Source: Pardosa pseudoannulata | Taxonomy: Eukaryota > Arthropoda > Arachnida > Araneae > Lycosidae | Assembly: GCA_032207245.1 (NCBI GenBank) | Contig: CM063504.1 | Span: 86,349,210 to 86,413,209, forward strand | Reading direction: 5' to 3' | Length of the DNA stretch: 64,000 bases | Part shown: piece by piece, positions 36,310-46,792 of the stretch | Layout: each line of letters begins with the position of its first letter | Position numbering within the stretch: the stretch's first letter is position 1 | The notes under the pieces: generated by a model | The model's input: the letters and a program-made list of their open reading frames with translations, nothing else | What the model was told of the DNA's origin: nothing | The model's database searches: none | Position numbers and translations under genes: made by a program

Positions 36310-36878
36310 CCCCTTCCGATATGATTTAATAATGAAAAACTGTGCATGAAATAACCATTTAATTTTTATTTAAAAAACTTGTTTCATTTTACAATTCTTA
36401 CATATTCTTAATTAAAATCCACTTTTTACATAGTGTTAAATAATATCAGAAACAGTAAAATTAAGAAAATATCAAAGCAAAACATTAATAAGGTATACAG
36501 ATAATAGTCTTCAAGCTAATGGTACTTTTCAAAACAAAGTGCAAAGGAATTCTTAATTGTTTACACCGCCAAGTAGTCTCACTTTTAATTTGATTCTTGT
36601 AACACACACGGCATTTCTTAGTAGGTTTTCTTTTATTGTGACTCATTAATTTGGCAATGACTTGTACCAAGAAATTCTAAGTAAACAATATGCAATAGTG
36701 ACTTGTGATTTTCACAAGTGATAAAAGTGTTGCCAAATTCAGTACACTAGAAATTTTAAACTAAATTATTTATCATATTTAACAGTAACTTTAATCGCAT
36801 GACGAGTGTAGCTCGTCATTGTGCGGTATGGAATGAAAAACTAATGACGAGCTAGACTCGTCAATTTACCGGAAGGGG
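36310..36878 (-). mobile_element. piggyBac-derived nonautonomous element, copy 3
   Basis: TTAA at 36306-36309 and 36879-36882 flank CCCCTTCCGATA and TTACCGGAAGGGG. It is inverted relative to copies 1 and 2 and is about 569 bp. Palindromic modules (GACGAG..CTCGTC) sit near its right-hand end. It is most similar to copy 2. Confidence 0.85.
36485..36670 (-). pseudogene. piggyBac transposase C-terminal remnant, copy 3
   Basis: A 61-codon frame with KKCRVCYKNQIKSETTWRCK, the same cysteine-rich relic as at 19013; the fourth Cys is Leu here (CKQL). Ends in the same unrelated stop as copy 2. Confidence 0.6.
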
Positions 36879-36882
36879 TTAA

Positions 36883-38230
36883 CAAGAATCATGTCTCGTA
36901 ACGTTAGAAATGAAACACAAGATCTGCAAACCATCATTTTGTATCTGAATTATAGATACCACTTGCTACCGAACCATGAGTTTGATTTCTCCTATTATTT
37001 CAAAGCAACCCAATTATTATTAAACCTTGTAGCCCAGATTTATTATTTAAACACATAGAAAAAAGTATATATCCCTATAGCAGGAATTACCAACATTTTT
37101 GTTGAGCTGGTGCATTCAGATTTGGAAATAAAAATTATTTTTTATAAAAGCATTATATGTTTTTCTAATGTACATCTTTGTAGCATATTTACAATAATAT
37201 ATCGCAATCAAACCTAAATAATTCAAACTTGCTGAATTTTAAATCTTGGTTAATTTGAATTGCACAAATTTGACATACAATACAAGGTTGAAATTACGTG
37301 GTTAATTCGAAGAAAATTCAAACATGTTTGGTTAATTTAAATTCTGAGAAGTCTCGAATTTTAAAAGCACTCGTTTACTCCGAATTTTCTTTAGAATCAA
37401 ACCAATCTGTTAGTAATTGATATTGGTAAGCTATACAAATAAGAGAAAAATACACGAAGGATGTAAAGAAACATTTCTAGTGTAAATTATTGTGCTCTTC
37501 TCTCTCTTTTTTTTTCCACGTAAGTGATTGGCTCTTGTTAGTGTTATAGGACAGAACACTGGTAAACAGTTGTGGTCGATGTAAGCTATGAATCATATTT
37601 AAATGGTGATCAACTTTTAAATATTATTGATGAAGTAAAGAGCAAAGGTATTGATTCACCTTGTGGAGAGAGAGAGAAGATTGTGATGAATAGTAACATG
37701 TTGCATCGACGACATCGAAATCTACTGTTATGCAACAAAAAATAAGATAATTTGTTGAAGCATAAAATAATGTTAAAGAAACTGCTTTCTATTTTGTAAG
37801 TGAACTTGAGGATTTTGTACATTCTGTTAAGATAACGAAAAGGTCTAATCAGATGTCAACCTGAACTATAAAAAAACCCGTTGAAAATGACTGGCTATCA
37901 CACGAGAAATCAGATGCAATCTTCATCAGGAAAAAGAACTGAAACCTTTGCTTTTGCAACGCATACTGGTTGACGTGCAATACAGCCTTTAGTGTGTGCT
38001 CTATAACAATGCACTATAGAGAAAAATATTCTAGCAAAGTATACTGCAACATAAAACGATGATCTTATGCCCTGATTATTAAAATTTTCTTTATCGGAAA
38101 AAGAAGGAACTGCCAGGCGAAATACCAATCTTAAATTTTGATTAGATTTTGTGGATTTGCTGAAAGCATTCCAATAGAAAATAACACATAAAATATACAA
38201 AATAAAGAAAATGAAAGAGTATTTATTCAA
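36883..38230. other. Intergenic, possible old Tigger-like sequence
   Basis: About 37210-37400 is rich in GGTTAATTTGAA / TTCGAAGAAAATTC strings, reminiscent of Tigger subterminal repeats, but no clean ends were found. A 118-codon minus frame (37910-38266) runs into the minisatellite and shows no domain. Confidence 0.35.
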
Positions 38231-38610
38231 CCTTATGTAACCCATAATATTTTTAACATCTTCCATTTTTACTATATGGTTTAAAATTCATTATGTAAAA
38301 TTTTTGAGTCCTTGAAGTTTGAAGTCCCTATGTAACCCATAATATTTTTAACATCTTCCATTTTTACTATATGGTTTAAAATTCATTATGTAAAATTTTT
38401 GAGTCCTTGAAGTTTGACGTCCCTATGTAACCTATAATATTTTTAACATCTTCCATTTTTACTATATGGTTTAAAATTCATTATGTAAAATTTTTGAGTC
38501 CTTGAAGTTTGAGGTCCCTATGTAATCCATAATATTTTTAACATCTTCCCTTTTTACTATATGGTTTAAAATTCATTATGTAAAATTTTTGAGTCCTTGA
38601 AGTTTGAGGT
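38231..38610 (+). repeat. 95-bp minisatellite, four copies
   Basis: Units start at 38231, 38326, 38421 and 38516 with CC[CT]TATGTAA and run through ATCTTCCATTTTTACTATAT to CCTTGAAGTTTGAGGT. The period is exactly 95 bp with only a few substitutions per unit. Confidence 0.95.
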
Positions 38611-39035
38611 CCCTATGTGCCCTGCCTGCTCTACAATATATTGCTTAGAGTGTTAGAAGAACTCTCTTGCAAATTATTAACGAGGTCCTGCTTTAACTGT
38701 AGAAACTAAGAAGTCGTCACAAATGGTCCACTACCTGGCTTTAAGACAGTACACTACGTTTACCATCGATTTACATATGAAAGGAACAAACGCAACCAGC
38801 GGAGCCAAAAGGATTAAGATAGAAGCATGCCTTTCACGTGTTCTTTCCTGTGACTGACCTGTCCACCTGTACATGGCCTTAATTAGCACTCGTCCGAATC
38901 CTTCACACTTCATGCAGCACTATCTGCAGCGTTATCTAAGTCAAACCAAAACTTGTACACTTAGCTTTTTGTTGACTTGAGATGTTAAGGTGAAACTTTT
39001 GACACATTTTTTAATTAAAACACAAAATAAAGCTT

Positions 39036-40066
39036 TTAATATGTCTACAAAAAGAACTTGGAAAGAAAAAAGATAAGGTGAAAGTAAAACTCGTCCACTA
39101 TACGAAATTCTCAAGAATATGAAGATTTCAGTTTTATGGGGTATTGTTTATGTTTCCTAGTATTTTTTCAGTTTTGTAGTGCTGTGGTCTGTTTTTTTTT
39201 TTTTTTTTTTTTTGCTACAGACTTCTAATTAGACTAGGACCTACTACTTAAAACCGATTTTGAACGGCTTCGATGATTAATATGTCTACAAAAAGAACTT
39301 GGAAAGAAAAAAGATAAGGTGAAAGTAAAACTCGTACACTATACAAAATTCTCAAAAATATGAAGATTTCAGTTTTATGGGGTATTTTTTTCAGTTTTGT
39401 AGTGCTGTGGTCTGCTTTTTTTTGCTACAGACTTCTAATTAGACTAGGACCTACTACTTAAAACCGATTTTGAACGGCTTCGATGATTAATATGTCTACA
39501 AAAAGAACTTGGAAAGAAAAAAGATAAGGTGAAAGTAAAACTCGTACACTAGCTGTAGGAAATTCATAGCTCACTAGTACTATACTAGATGGCGCTACTG
39601 AGAATAGTTTGTAACCCCGCTTGGACAGAGAGAGATCGAATGTAACCTTCGAAGCGAAAGGATGGGCGATAAGCTCTCCCCCTGTACCAAGGCATGTATA
39701 TAGCGCGTGTAAATAAAAGCAACTAAGCGAACCCGTTGGCTGATCATTACTATATCATTGTGTAATTAAGGTGTAAACAATCACAAGACCCAGAAGAAAA
39801 TACCACTGAACCACCGGATCGAGAAAGAATATGCACACACTATACAAAATTCTCAAAAATATGAAGATTTCAGTTTTATGGGGTATTTTTTTCAGTTTTG
39901 TAGTGCTGTGGTCTGCTTTTTTTGCTACAGACTTCTAATCAGACTAGGACCTACTGCTTAAAACCGATTTTGAACGGCTACGAACATCCATGGCAGCGGT
40001 GGGATTTGAACCCACGAGATCCGGTACTGAAGAGTAGCGCCCTACCAAAAAGGCTATCATTCGTGC
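39036..40066 (-). repeat. Tandem array built on a truncated SINE
   Basis: Copies start at 39036, 39277 and 39487 with TTAATATGTCTACAAAAAGA. Each carries a reversed SINE 3' part (TAGTGCTGTGGTCTG, poly(T), GACTAGGACCTACT, CCGATTTTGAACGGC). Copy 1 has an expanded poly(T) run. The third copy is split by the insert at 39552-39837 and resumes at 39838; only it continues into the complete tRNA-like SINE head (to about 40066, with GGGATTTGAACCCACGAGAT). Confidence 0.85.
39552..39837 (+). mobile_element. LTR-like insert with 5-bp duplication
   Basis: A 286-bp GC-richer segment splits a repeat unit and is flanked by a perfect CACTA duplication (39547-39551, 39838-39842). It begins GCTGTAGGAAATTCATAGC, contains TAGATGGCGCTAC and AATAAAAGCAACTAAGC, and ends ATATGCACA. 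Size, 5-bp duplication and internal poly(A) signal suggest a solo LTR of a Copia-type element, though two bases precede the expected TG start. Confidence 0.5.
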
Positions 40067-40261
40067 TTTTCATTTTTAACGTCTCAAATTTAACAAAAAA
40101 AGCATAGTGTACGAGTTTTACTTTGACTGACTGTACATTGCTAAGAACAAAAGCGTTCTTTGTTAATTTGTTGTAGCACATTTATGAGCAAATTTGACAG
40201 ACGTTGAGATGGGAAAACTGATCAAATTTTTTATGAATATTTCTTTGCATTGTTTTTCCTA

Positions 40262-40445
40262 AATAATAGCAACCGAACGGTATCCGAGTGGGACACTGCT
40301 CTTCCATACCTGAGTTCGTGGGTTCTGATCCCATTACTGGCATGGATGTTCGTAACCTTTCTGACTCGGATTAAAACAGTAGGTCCCGGTCTCATATAGA
40401 CCTCGTGTAACCAAACAGTAGACCACAGCTCTCTAAACCAAGCAA
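40262..40445 (+). mobile_element. tRNA-derived SINE
   Basis: Complete copy: A-box region ACCGAACGGTATCCGAGTGG, B-box region GTGGGTTCTGATCCCAT, body CATGGATGTTCGTAACC, GTAGGTCCCGGTCTCAT, tail CTCTCTAAACCAAGCAACC. Confidence 0.75.
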
Positions 40446-40488
40446 CCTACCCAAATAAAAATAACTTTTTCCTGAAGATTCTTTTTCT

Positions 40489-40920
40489 TTAATAGCGTGA
40501 TAACCTATTGCAGGTCTTAGCTGCCTCAACTGCACGCTTCCTCCAACTCACACGGTTCAGCCCACCTCTCTGCCAGTCTTTAATTCCTAAAATATGGAAG
40601 TCATTTTCAACATCATTGACTCACCTTGTTGGTTTGGTTTGGAGCGCTACGGTCTACTGTTTCGCACACTAGGGCTAATGAGACCGGGACTTACTGCTTA
40701 AAGCTACGAACATCCATGCCATAGTGGGATTCGAACCCACGAACTCCGGTACCGACAATCAGAGCCCTAACCAATCGGCCAGCTTTCGGTTCACCATGTT
40801 GGTGGTCTTCCTCTGGTACGAGATCCCTCGGGGTTCTTAAAAGTAAATACGCTGATGAGGTTGTTCTCAGGTCTTCTCCAGATGTGGCAGAGTCATTTTC
40901 CTGAAGCGTCGTAGTATATA
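40489..40920 (-). pseudogene. Non-LTR retrotransposon C-terminal tail, split by a SINE
   Basis: On the minus strand the segment at 40920-40803 reads HIWRRPENNLISVFTFKNPE and then GSRTRGRPPTW. Beyond the SINE it continues with VNDVENDFHILGIKDWQRGG and WRKRAVEAAKTCNRLSRY, with a stop at 40491-40489. The pattern GxRxRGRPPxxW..DV..DL..LG...W is the conserved end of the reverse-transcriptase polyprotein of Jockey/CR1/R1-like LINEs. The reverse transcriptase itself is absent, so this is a fragment of an inactive element. Confidence 0.7.
40633..40790 (-). mobile_element. tRNA-derived SINE inserted in the LINE tail
   Basis: Complete reversed copy with a 12-bp duplication, TCACCTTGTTGG (40621-40632) and TCACCATGTTGG (40791-40802), one mismatch. 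It has a reversed CCAAA tail (TTTGGTTTGGAGCGC), the B box as GGGATTCGAACCCACGAACT and the A box as CCCTAACCAATCGGCC. The long duplication fits LINE-driven retroposition. Confidence 0.85.
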
Positions 40921-41029
40921 ATGGAAACCGCTTTTAAAATTTTATGATTGATTTAATTTTACTTTTACTAAGATCAATTTTTTTTTACATGAAAGCTAAA
41001 TATAATTACAACCCACTTCTTGAACTATT

Positions 41030-41128
41030 TGATTCCGAACGGCTACAAACATCCTTGCCAGTAACAGGATTTGAACTGTCGGATTCGGGTAGCAAAAGAC
41101 AGCGCCCTACCATTTCAGCCATCATCTC
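41030..41128 (-). mobile_element. SINE fragment (tRNA-like head)
   Basis: GATTCCGAACGGCTACAAAC, CAGGATTTGAACTG and GCGCCCTACCATTTCAGCC match the reversed head of the SINE family. The 3' tail is missing. Confidence 0.7.
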
Positions 41129-41209
41129 AATGACTGATTTGAAATTGACACGAAGCAACAGTTAAATAAGATCTTAACACTCCTCTATGATAAAACTTAT
41201 AAAATATTG

Positions 41210-42405
41210 TGAACCTCGCCTGTCAGGATATAAATAAACAGCAAATTAACAGTTAAATGAAAAAACATTCAGATATAAAAATGAATTAAAATAAAAATTT
41301 CAATTTTACAACTCCTCTTCAACCTCCACTCAAAATACAGTTTCTTTTAAGTTAATTAAAATATATTAATTTTAATAGTCAATTTAAATTAATTTTACAA
41401 TTTACACTAAATCACAAATTTGTGATGAAAATCACACTCAGTTTATTTAATTTGTGATTAAGTGAATGTTTCAGTCTATTTAGTATGAATGTTATGTGTT
41501 TCCTTTGTGTTTTCTTTGTTAATTCAATTAGATTTTAAATATTCAATTTTTGTAAAATTTTTCCTCAAAATGTTGTTTTTGTTTATGTATCAATTTGTTG
41601 AGTTACGATCCCCTCGCCAGATTTCAAACGCCACGCTGCAAGCACGCCACGCACGCAAGCTGCAAGCACGCCGAATTCGCCAAATGTGGTTGAAGCACCA
41701 ACAAGATCCATGATTAGAAACAGGAGAGTGGGCTAAGAAGAGGAGTTGATATAAAAATGAATTAAAATAAAAATTTTGATGTGGTATATTCCGCCCAGTA
41801 ACTGCTCTATCGAAATTGCTAAAATGATTAAAAATATGGTGCTTTAACATCACTCAAAAATTTTCTGTTAAGAAAGAGAACGTAATATTCCGACGGAGTA
41901 CTTGAGAAATTGGTCATATAAAAATTTGTCAACTCCGCCTGTGAGGATATAAATAAACAGCAAATTAACATTTAAATGAAAAAAACATTCAGATATAAAA
42001 ATGAATTAAAATAAAAATTTTGATGTGGTATATTCCGCCCAGTAACTGCTCTATCAAAATTGCTAAAATGATAAAAAATATGGTGCTTTAACATCACTCA
42101 AAAATTTTCTGTTAAGAAAGAGACCGTAATATTCCGACGGAGTACTTAAGAAATTGGTCATATAAAAATTTGTCAACTCCGCCTGTGAGGATATAAATAA
42201 ACAGCAAATTAACAGTTAAATGAAAAAAACATTCAGATATAAAAATGAATTAAAATAAAAATTTTGATGTGGTATATTCCGCCCAGTAAGTGCTCTATCG
42301 AAATTGCTAAAATGATTAAAAATATGGTGCTTTAACATCGCTAAAAAATTTCCTGTTAAGAAGGAGACTGTAATATTCCGACGGAATACTTGAGAAATTG
42401 GTGAC
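41210..42405 (+). repeat. 244-bp tandem array, three copies
   Basis: Units begin GCCTGT[CG]AGGATATAAATA at 41218, 41937 and 42181. Copies 2 and 3 are 244 bp apart; the first is lengthened by about 475 bp through the insert at 41309-41748. Shared landmarks include GATGTGGTATATTCCGCCCA and TAATATTCCGACGGA. Confidence 0.9.
41309..41748. mobile_element. 440-bp insert with 12-bp inverted ends
   Basis: Perfect inverted ends CAACTCCTCTTC (41309-41320) and GAAGAGGAGTTG (41737-41748) bound an insert in repeat unit 1. A 28-bp direct repeat of host sequence lies on both sides (41273-41300 and 41749-41776), far longer than usual transposon duplications. Inside is a GC-rich stretch with repeated GCACGC/GCTGCAAGCACGCC motifs. 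Superfamily unknown. Confidence 0.6.
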
Positions 42406-42924
42406 GATATCTTATCATTTTCATAAGTTTCTTCTTATCGTTTTAAGTTTAAATGCATTTTAATAATTTTTAATATTTACGATCTTCTACGCTTCAGAAA
42501 AATTTTAGTATCAAATAAATAAATGATGTCCTATTTCTTTGTCATAAATAAAAATGTTTTATTATTCGATGTAAAAAATATTGGTTACTAGGTCATTATT
42601 GTGAAATTTTTTTCCAGAATGTGACTTTGCATTTAAAAAAATTCCTACAAGATATCAAAACGTCAAAAGTATTTAAAAATCAATTGTTATCCTGAATGAA
42701 AACTCGTGTATGCACTTGCTATACGAATGACGGATACATCGTAAACAAATTGTTTATTTTTATATTTATTTTAATTAATATCACTTGGCTTAACAGTCAT
42801 CAATTACTAATTGAGGTTACGTTAATGACACGATAACATTGACCCTTTATGAAATCTACTGACCTATTAAACTATTTGATAAGATCGCAGCATCGCAGAC
42901 ATGAGTTTCACAGAAATTCGCTCT
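42406..42924. other. Intergenic, nothing recognised
   Basis: AT-rich sequence with no repeat ends or coding homology. Confidence 0.5.
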
Positions 42925-43229
42925 TCTAATCTGATCTACTTTATATAACAAGTGAAGATTTCTTAAACTATATAACTGAGTATAAATTGCTTTATAAATT
43001 AAATGATAAAAATAAAACTTTATTTTTATAATATAAGATTTTCGCTTCTTAAGTATTTTAATATCATTTCAGGATAAAAATTATATATATGTAATGGATG
43101 TTTTAGACTTACAAAAAAAGAAAAAAAAAGGTTTTTATACTGGATAGTTGCAGTCGTTTGGATGGAAAGAAGACGGCAAAATGTAAAATTAAAAATATTA
43201 CAGTTTATTGAGATATCGTCTGTCGCCAT

Positions 43230-43537
43230 ACTGTGTAACATTAGGTTTTATAGTGGTGTGGGGTGCTGGTGAGCCAACCAACGAGAGTATGACGAATTAG
43301 TCATACGGGAGACGAGGGATGGAAACTTTGTTAGGTAAAGGAGTTATATAAGAATAGTTGAGCTAAGCTGAAATTAGTTTTAGTGTATGCGAAGTCGTTC
43401 AATGTTACCACTAATACCAAAATCAGAAGAGAAATACCAATCTCGTCAAAAGTTGTAATTTTAGGAATAGAATGTCTAGAAATTTATTTTAGAATATAGT
43501 TATAATTAAGTTAGTTTAGGTTAAAATATCATTACAC
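43230..43537 (+). mobile_element. LTR-like block within the composite unit
   Basis: Starts TGTAACATTAGG and ends AATATCATTACA, so it shows TGTAA..TTACA inverted tips. A TATA-like TTATATAAGAATAG and GC-richer middle fit an LTR. Related blocks recur at about 44505 and 45716. No primer-binding site or coding region accompanies it; the assignment is tentative. Confidence 0.35.
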
Positions 43538-43598
43538 ACACTCACACACACACACACACACACACACACCACACATATATATATATATATATATATTT
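43538..43598. repeat. (CA)n(TA)n microsatellite
   Basis: Compound dinucleotide repeat following the LTR-like block of unit 1. Confidence 0.9.
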
Positions 43599-43744
43599 TA
43601 TTATATATAAAATATTGTATAACATGTTTGTAATTAAATAAGCAAATACATTTCTAGAAATGACATTCACTGTCAAGTTATAAAATATATTTTTTGTTAA
43701 AGTGCTACAATATTTTTGTTTATACGAGGGTTAAAGTATGATCT

Positions 43745-44110
43745 GCTACTTAAGGTCTATTCCAAATTCCTACGAACACCCATGCCAGTACCGAGAAGAT
43801 GTCAACTCATAGACGGAGAGTCGTGAGTTTCAGGCTCAAGCACGAAAGATGAATGTGTCCATACATAACCTCTGTAGGTGGCAGGCTAAACCTTTGGGTC
43901 TTCTGCTTGGTCCCTGTTTCCAAATTACCCACTTTGATCTCAAAGTCTTATTTCACTCTTTCGGTGCTCTTCAAAACGAAAAACCCCTCGTATTAAATTG
44001 AGTAGCCTGTGACTCGTGAGTTTGGCTTTACCAAACGGCAGTAATAACAACAATATGTCAGTACCAGAATTTTAACCTGCGAACTCCGATGCTGCAAGGT
44101 ATCTCTTTAT
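43745..44110 (-). mobile_element. SINE interrupted by a second SINE-like insert
   Basis: The reversed SINE body (TACTTAAGGTCTATTCCAAA, CTACGAACACCCATGCCAGTACC) breaks at about 43794. It resumes near 44057 after an 11-bp duplication (ATGCCAGTACC / ATGTCAGTACC) with TTTTAACCTGCGAACTCCG. The inserted 270 bp or so contains GGAGAGTCGTGAGTTTCAGG, a B-box-like string, and ends GTAATAACAACA, suggesting a different tRNA-derived SINE with a TAA-type tail. The same nesting occurs in units 2 and 3 (about 44950 and 46230). Confidence 0.6.
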
Positions 44111-44325
44111 TCAAGAAATATGCAATAGTTGCATAATTCATCTAATCTGATCTACATTATATAACAAGGGAAGATTTCTTAGTAACTGAGTATAAATTGC
44201 TTTATAAAATAAATAATAAAGATAAAATTTTATTATTATAATATAAGATTTTAGCTTTTTTAAGTATTTTAATATCATTTCAGGATAAAAATTATATACA
44301 TGTAATAGGTGTTTTAGACCCACTA

Positions 44326-44326
<1 letters not shown>

Positions 44327-44361
<35 letters not shown>

Positions 44362-44390
44362 AGGAGAGAGAGAAGAGAGAGAGAGAGAAA
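44327..44390. repeat. (A)n(GA)n tract
   Basis: Poly(A) followed by GAGAGA-type purine repeat in unit 2. In units 1 and 3 the same place holds A-rich runs only. Confidence 0.9.
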
Positions 44391-46013
44391 AAATTTATGC
44401 TGGGTAGTTGCAGTCGAATGCATGGAAAGAAATGTCAAAATTTGAAATTAAAAATAATACAGTTTATTGTGATATCTCGTCTTTGACGTTTCTGACGCCA
44501 AAATGTGTAACATTGGGTTTTATAGTGGTGTGGGGTGTAGTGAGCCAACCAATGAGAGTGTGAAGAATAGTCATACGGGAGACGCGGGGTGGAAACTAAG
44601 TTAAGTAAAGGAGTTATGTAAGAATAGTTGAGCTAAACTGAAATTGATTTTTGGTGTATACAAAGTCGTTCAATGTTACCACTGATACCACATCAGAAGA
44701 GAAGCAAATTCGTCAAACGTTGTAATTTTGGGATGGAATGTCCAGAAAATTATTTTAGAATATAATTATAATTAGTGTTTAGGTTAAAATTATAACACAC
44801 ATAATATATTTTAACATGTTTGTAATTACACATAAGTAAATACATTTCTAGAAAACTGCCAATTTCACTTTCAAATTTATAAATATATTTTTTGTTAAAG
44901 TGCTACAATATTTTTGTTTATACGAGGGTTAAAGTATGATCTGCTACTTAAGGTCTATTCCAAATTCCTACGAACACCCATGCTAGTACCGAGAAGATGT
45001 CAACTCATAGTCGGAGGGTCGTGAGTTTCAGGCTCAAGCTGGTCAAAGACCATCGTTTTCACTAACGTCGGCTGAGGCAGGTACAAAAGGTTCGGGGTCG
45101 CAATGTCATCCATACGATACCTCTGTAAGTGGCAGGCTAAACCTTGGGATCTTCTGCTTGGTAACTGTTTCTAAATTACGGGGACCCATTTTGAGCTCAA
45201 AGTAGTTCTTTCACTCTTTCGGTACCCTCCAAAACGAAAAACCTCTCGTATTAAATCGGGTAGCCTGCGACTCTTTAGTCTGGCTTTACCAAGCGGCATT
45301 AGTAATAACAACATGCCAGTACCAGGATTCTAACCTGAGAACTTCGATGCTGCAAGGCATCGTTTTATTCAAGAAATATGCAATAGTTGCACAATTCGTC
45401 TAATCTGATCTACGTTATATAACAAGTGAAGATTTCTTAATAACTGAGTATAAATTGCTTTATAAAATAAATAACAAAGATAAAATTTTATTATTTTAAT
45501 ATAAGATTTTAGCTTTTTTAAGTATTTTAATATCATTTCAGGATAAAAATTATATACATGTAATGGGTTAGACCCACCAAAAAAAAAAAAAAAAAAAAAA
45601 GTTTTCATGCTGGATAGTTGCAGCCATATGCATGGAAAGAAAACGTCAAAATTTGAAATTAAAAATGATACAGTTTATTGAGGTACCTCGTCTTTGGCGT
45701 TTCTGTCGCCAAACCGTGTAATATTAGGTTTTATAGTGGTGTGAGGTGCTAGTGAACCAACCAATGAGAGTGTGAAGAATTAGTCATACGGGAGACACGG
45801 TATAGAAACTTAGTTACGAAAAGGAGTTATATAAGAATAGTTGAGCTAAGCTGAAATTAGTTTTGGTGTATGCGAAGTCGTTCAATGTTACCACTAATAC
45901 CAAAATCAGAAGAGAAATACCAATCTCGTCAAAAGTTGTAATTTTAGGAATAGAATGTCTAGAAATTTATTTTAGAATATAGTTATAATTAAGTTAGTTT
46001 AGGTTAAAATATC

Positions 46014-46015
<2 letters not shown>

Positions 46016-46096
<81 letters not shown>
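46016..46096. repeat. (CA)n(TA)n microsatellite
   Basis: Counterpart in unit 3 of the repeat at 43538, longer. Confidence 0.9.
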
Positions 46097-46100
<4 letters not shown>

Positions 46101-46603
46101 AACATTCTGTAATTACACATAAGCAAATACATTTCTAGAAAACTGCCAAGTTCACTTTCAAATTTATAAATATATTTTTTGTTAAAGTGCTACAATATTT
46201 TTTTTATACGAGGGTTGAAGTGTAATCTACTACTTAAGGTCCATATGAAATTCCTACGAATACCCATGCCAGTACCTAGAAGATGTGAACTCATAGTCGG
46301 AGGGTCGTGAGTGTCCAAAGGCTTAAGCTGGCCAAAGACCAGGGTCGCAATGTCTTCCATACGATACCTCTGTAGGTGGCAGGCTAAACCTTTGGGTCTT
46401 CTGCTTTGTCCTTGTTTCCAAATTACGGAGACCCACTTTGAGCTCAAAGTCGTTCTTTCACTCTTTCGGTGCTCTTCAAAACGAAAACTCCCTCGTATTA
46501 AATCGAGTAGCCTGCGACTCGTGAGCTTGGCTTTTCCAAGCGGCATTAGTAAAAGCAATATGCCAGTACCAGGTTTCTAACCTGCGAACTCCGATGCTGC
46601 AAG

Positions 46604-46781
46604 CGATGTCCGATTGGTTAGGGTGCTGGCCTTCGGTACCGGATTTCGTGGGTTCGAATCTCACAGAGGCATGGATGTTCTTAGCCGTTCAGAATCGGCT
46701 TTAAGCTGTAGGTCCTGGTCTCATTAGCCCTCGTGTTGCAAAAAATAGATCGTAGCACTCCAAACCAAACCAAACCAAACC
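46604..46781 (+). mobile_element. Intact tRNA-derived SINE with perfect 11-bp duplication
   Basis: Flanked by GATGCTGCAAG at 46593-46603 and 46782-46792. It has A box GATTGGTTAGGGTGCTGG, B box GGGTTCGAATCTC, body CATGGATGTTCTTAGCCG and GTAGGTCCTGGTCTCAT, and ends with a (CCAAA)n tail. This is the best reference copy of the family in the window. Confidence 0.9.
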
Positions 46782-46792
46782 GATGCTGCAAG

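Larger units (their letters stand above)
42925..46603. repeat. Three composite tandem units of about 1.25 kb
   Basis: Units start at 42925, 44135 and 45395 with CTAATCTGATCTAC. Each holds, in order: an AT-rich block ending ATTTCAGGATAAAAATTATA, an A-rich run (about 43110, 44327, 45577), an LTR-like block of about 320 bp (TGTAACATTAGGTTTTATAG to ATCATTACA), a CA/TA microsatellite where kept, and a nested SINE pair. Divergence between units is modest, mostly microsatellite length and indels. Confidence 0.85.

Noticed and set aside
37910..38266. 118-codon minus-strand frame
   Set aside because: Its start lies in the 95-bp minisatellite and it shows no recognisable domain.
38231..38610. Possible CRISPR-like array
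   Set aside because: The repeats are contiguous 95-bp units without unique spacers, in animal DNA with introns.
43230..43537. Full LTR retrotransposon in the composite units
   Set aside because: LTR-like tips exist, but there is no primer-binding site, polypurine tract or gag/pol sequence between successive blocks; their spacing is explained by the tandem unit.
46190..46580. Frames of 89 and 122 codons on both strands in the third composite unit
   Set aside because: They cover the nested SINE pair and are broken in the other two units.
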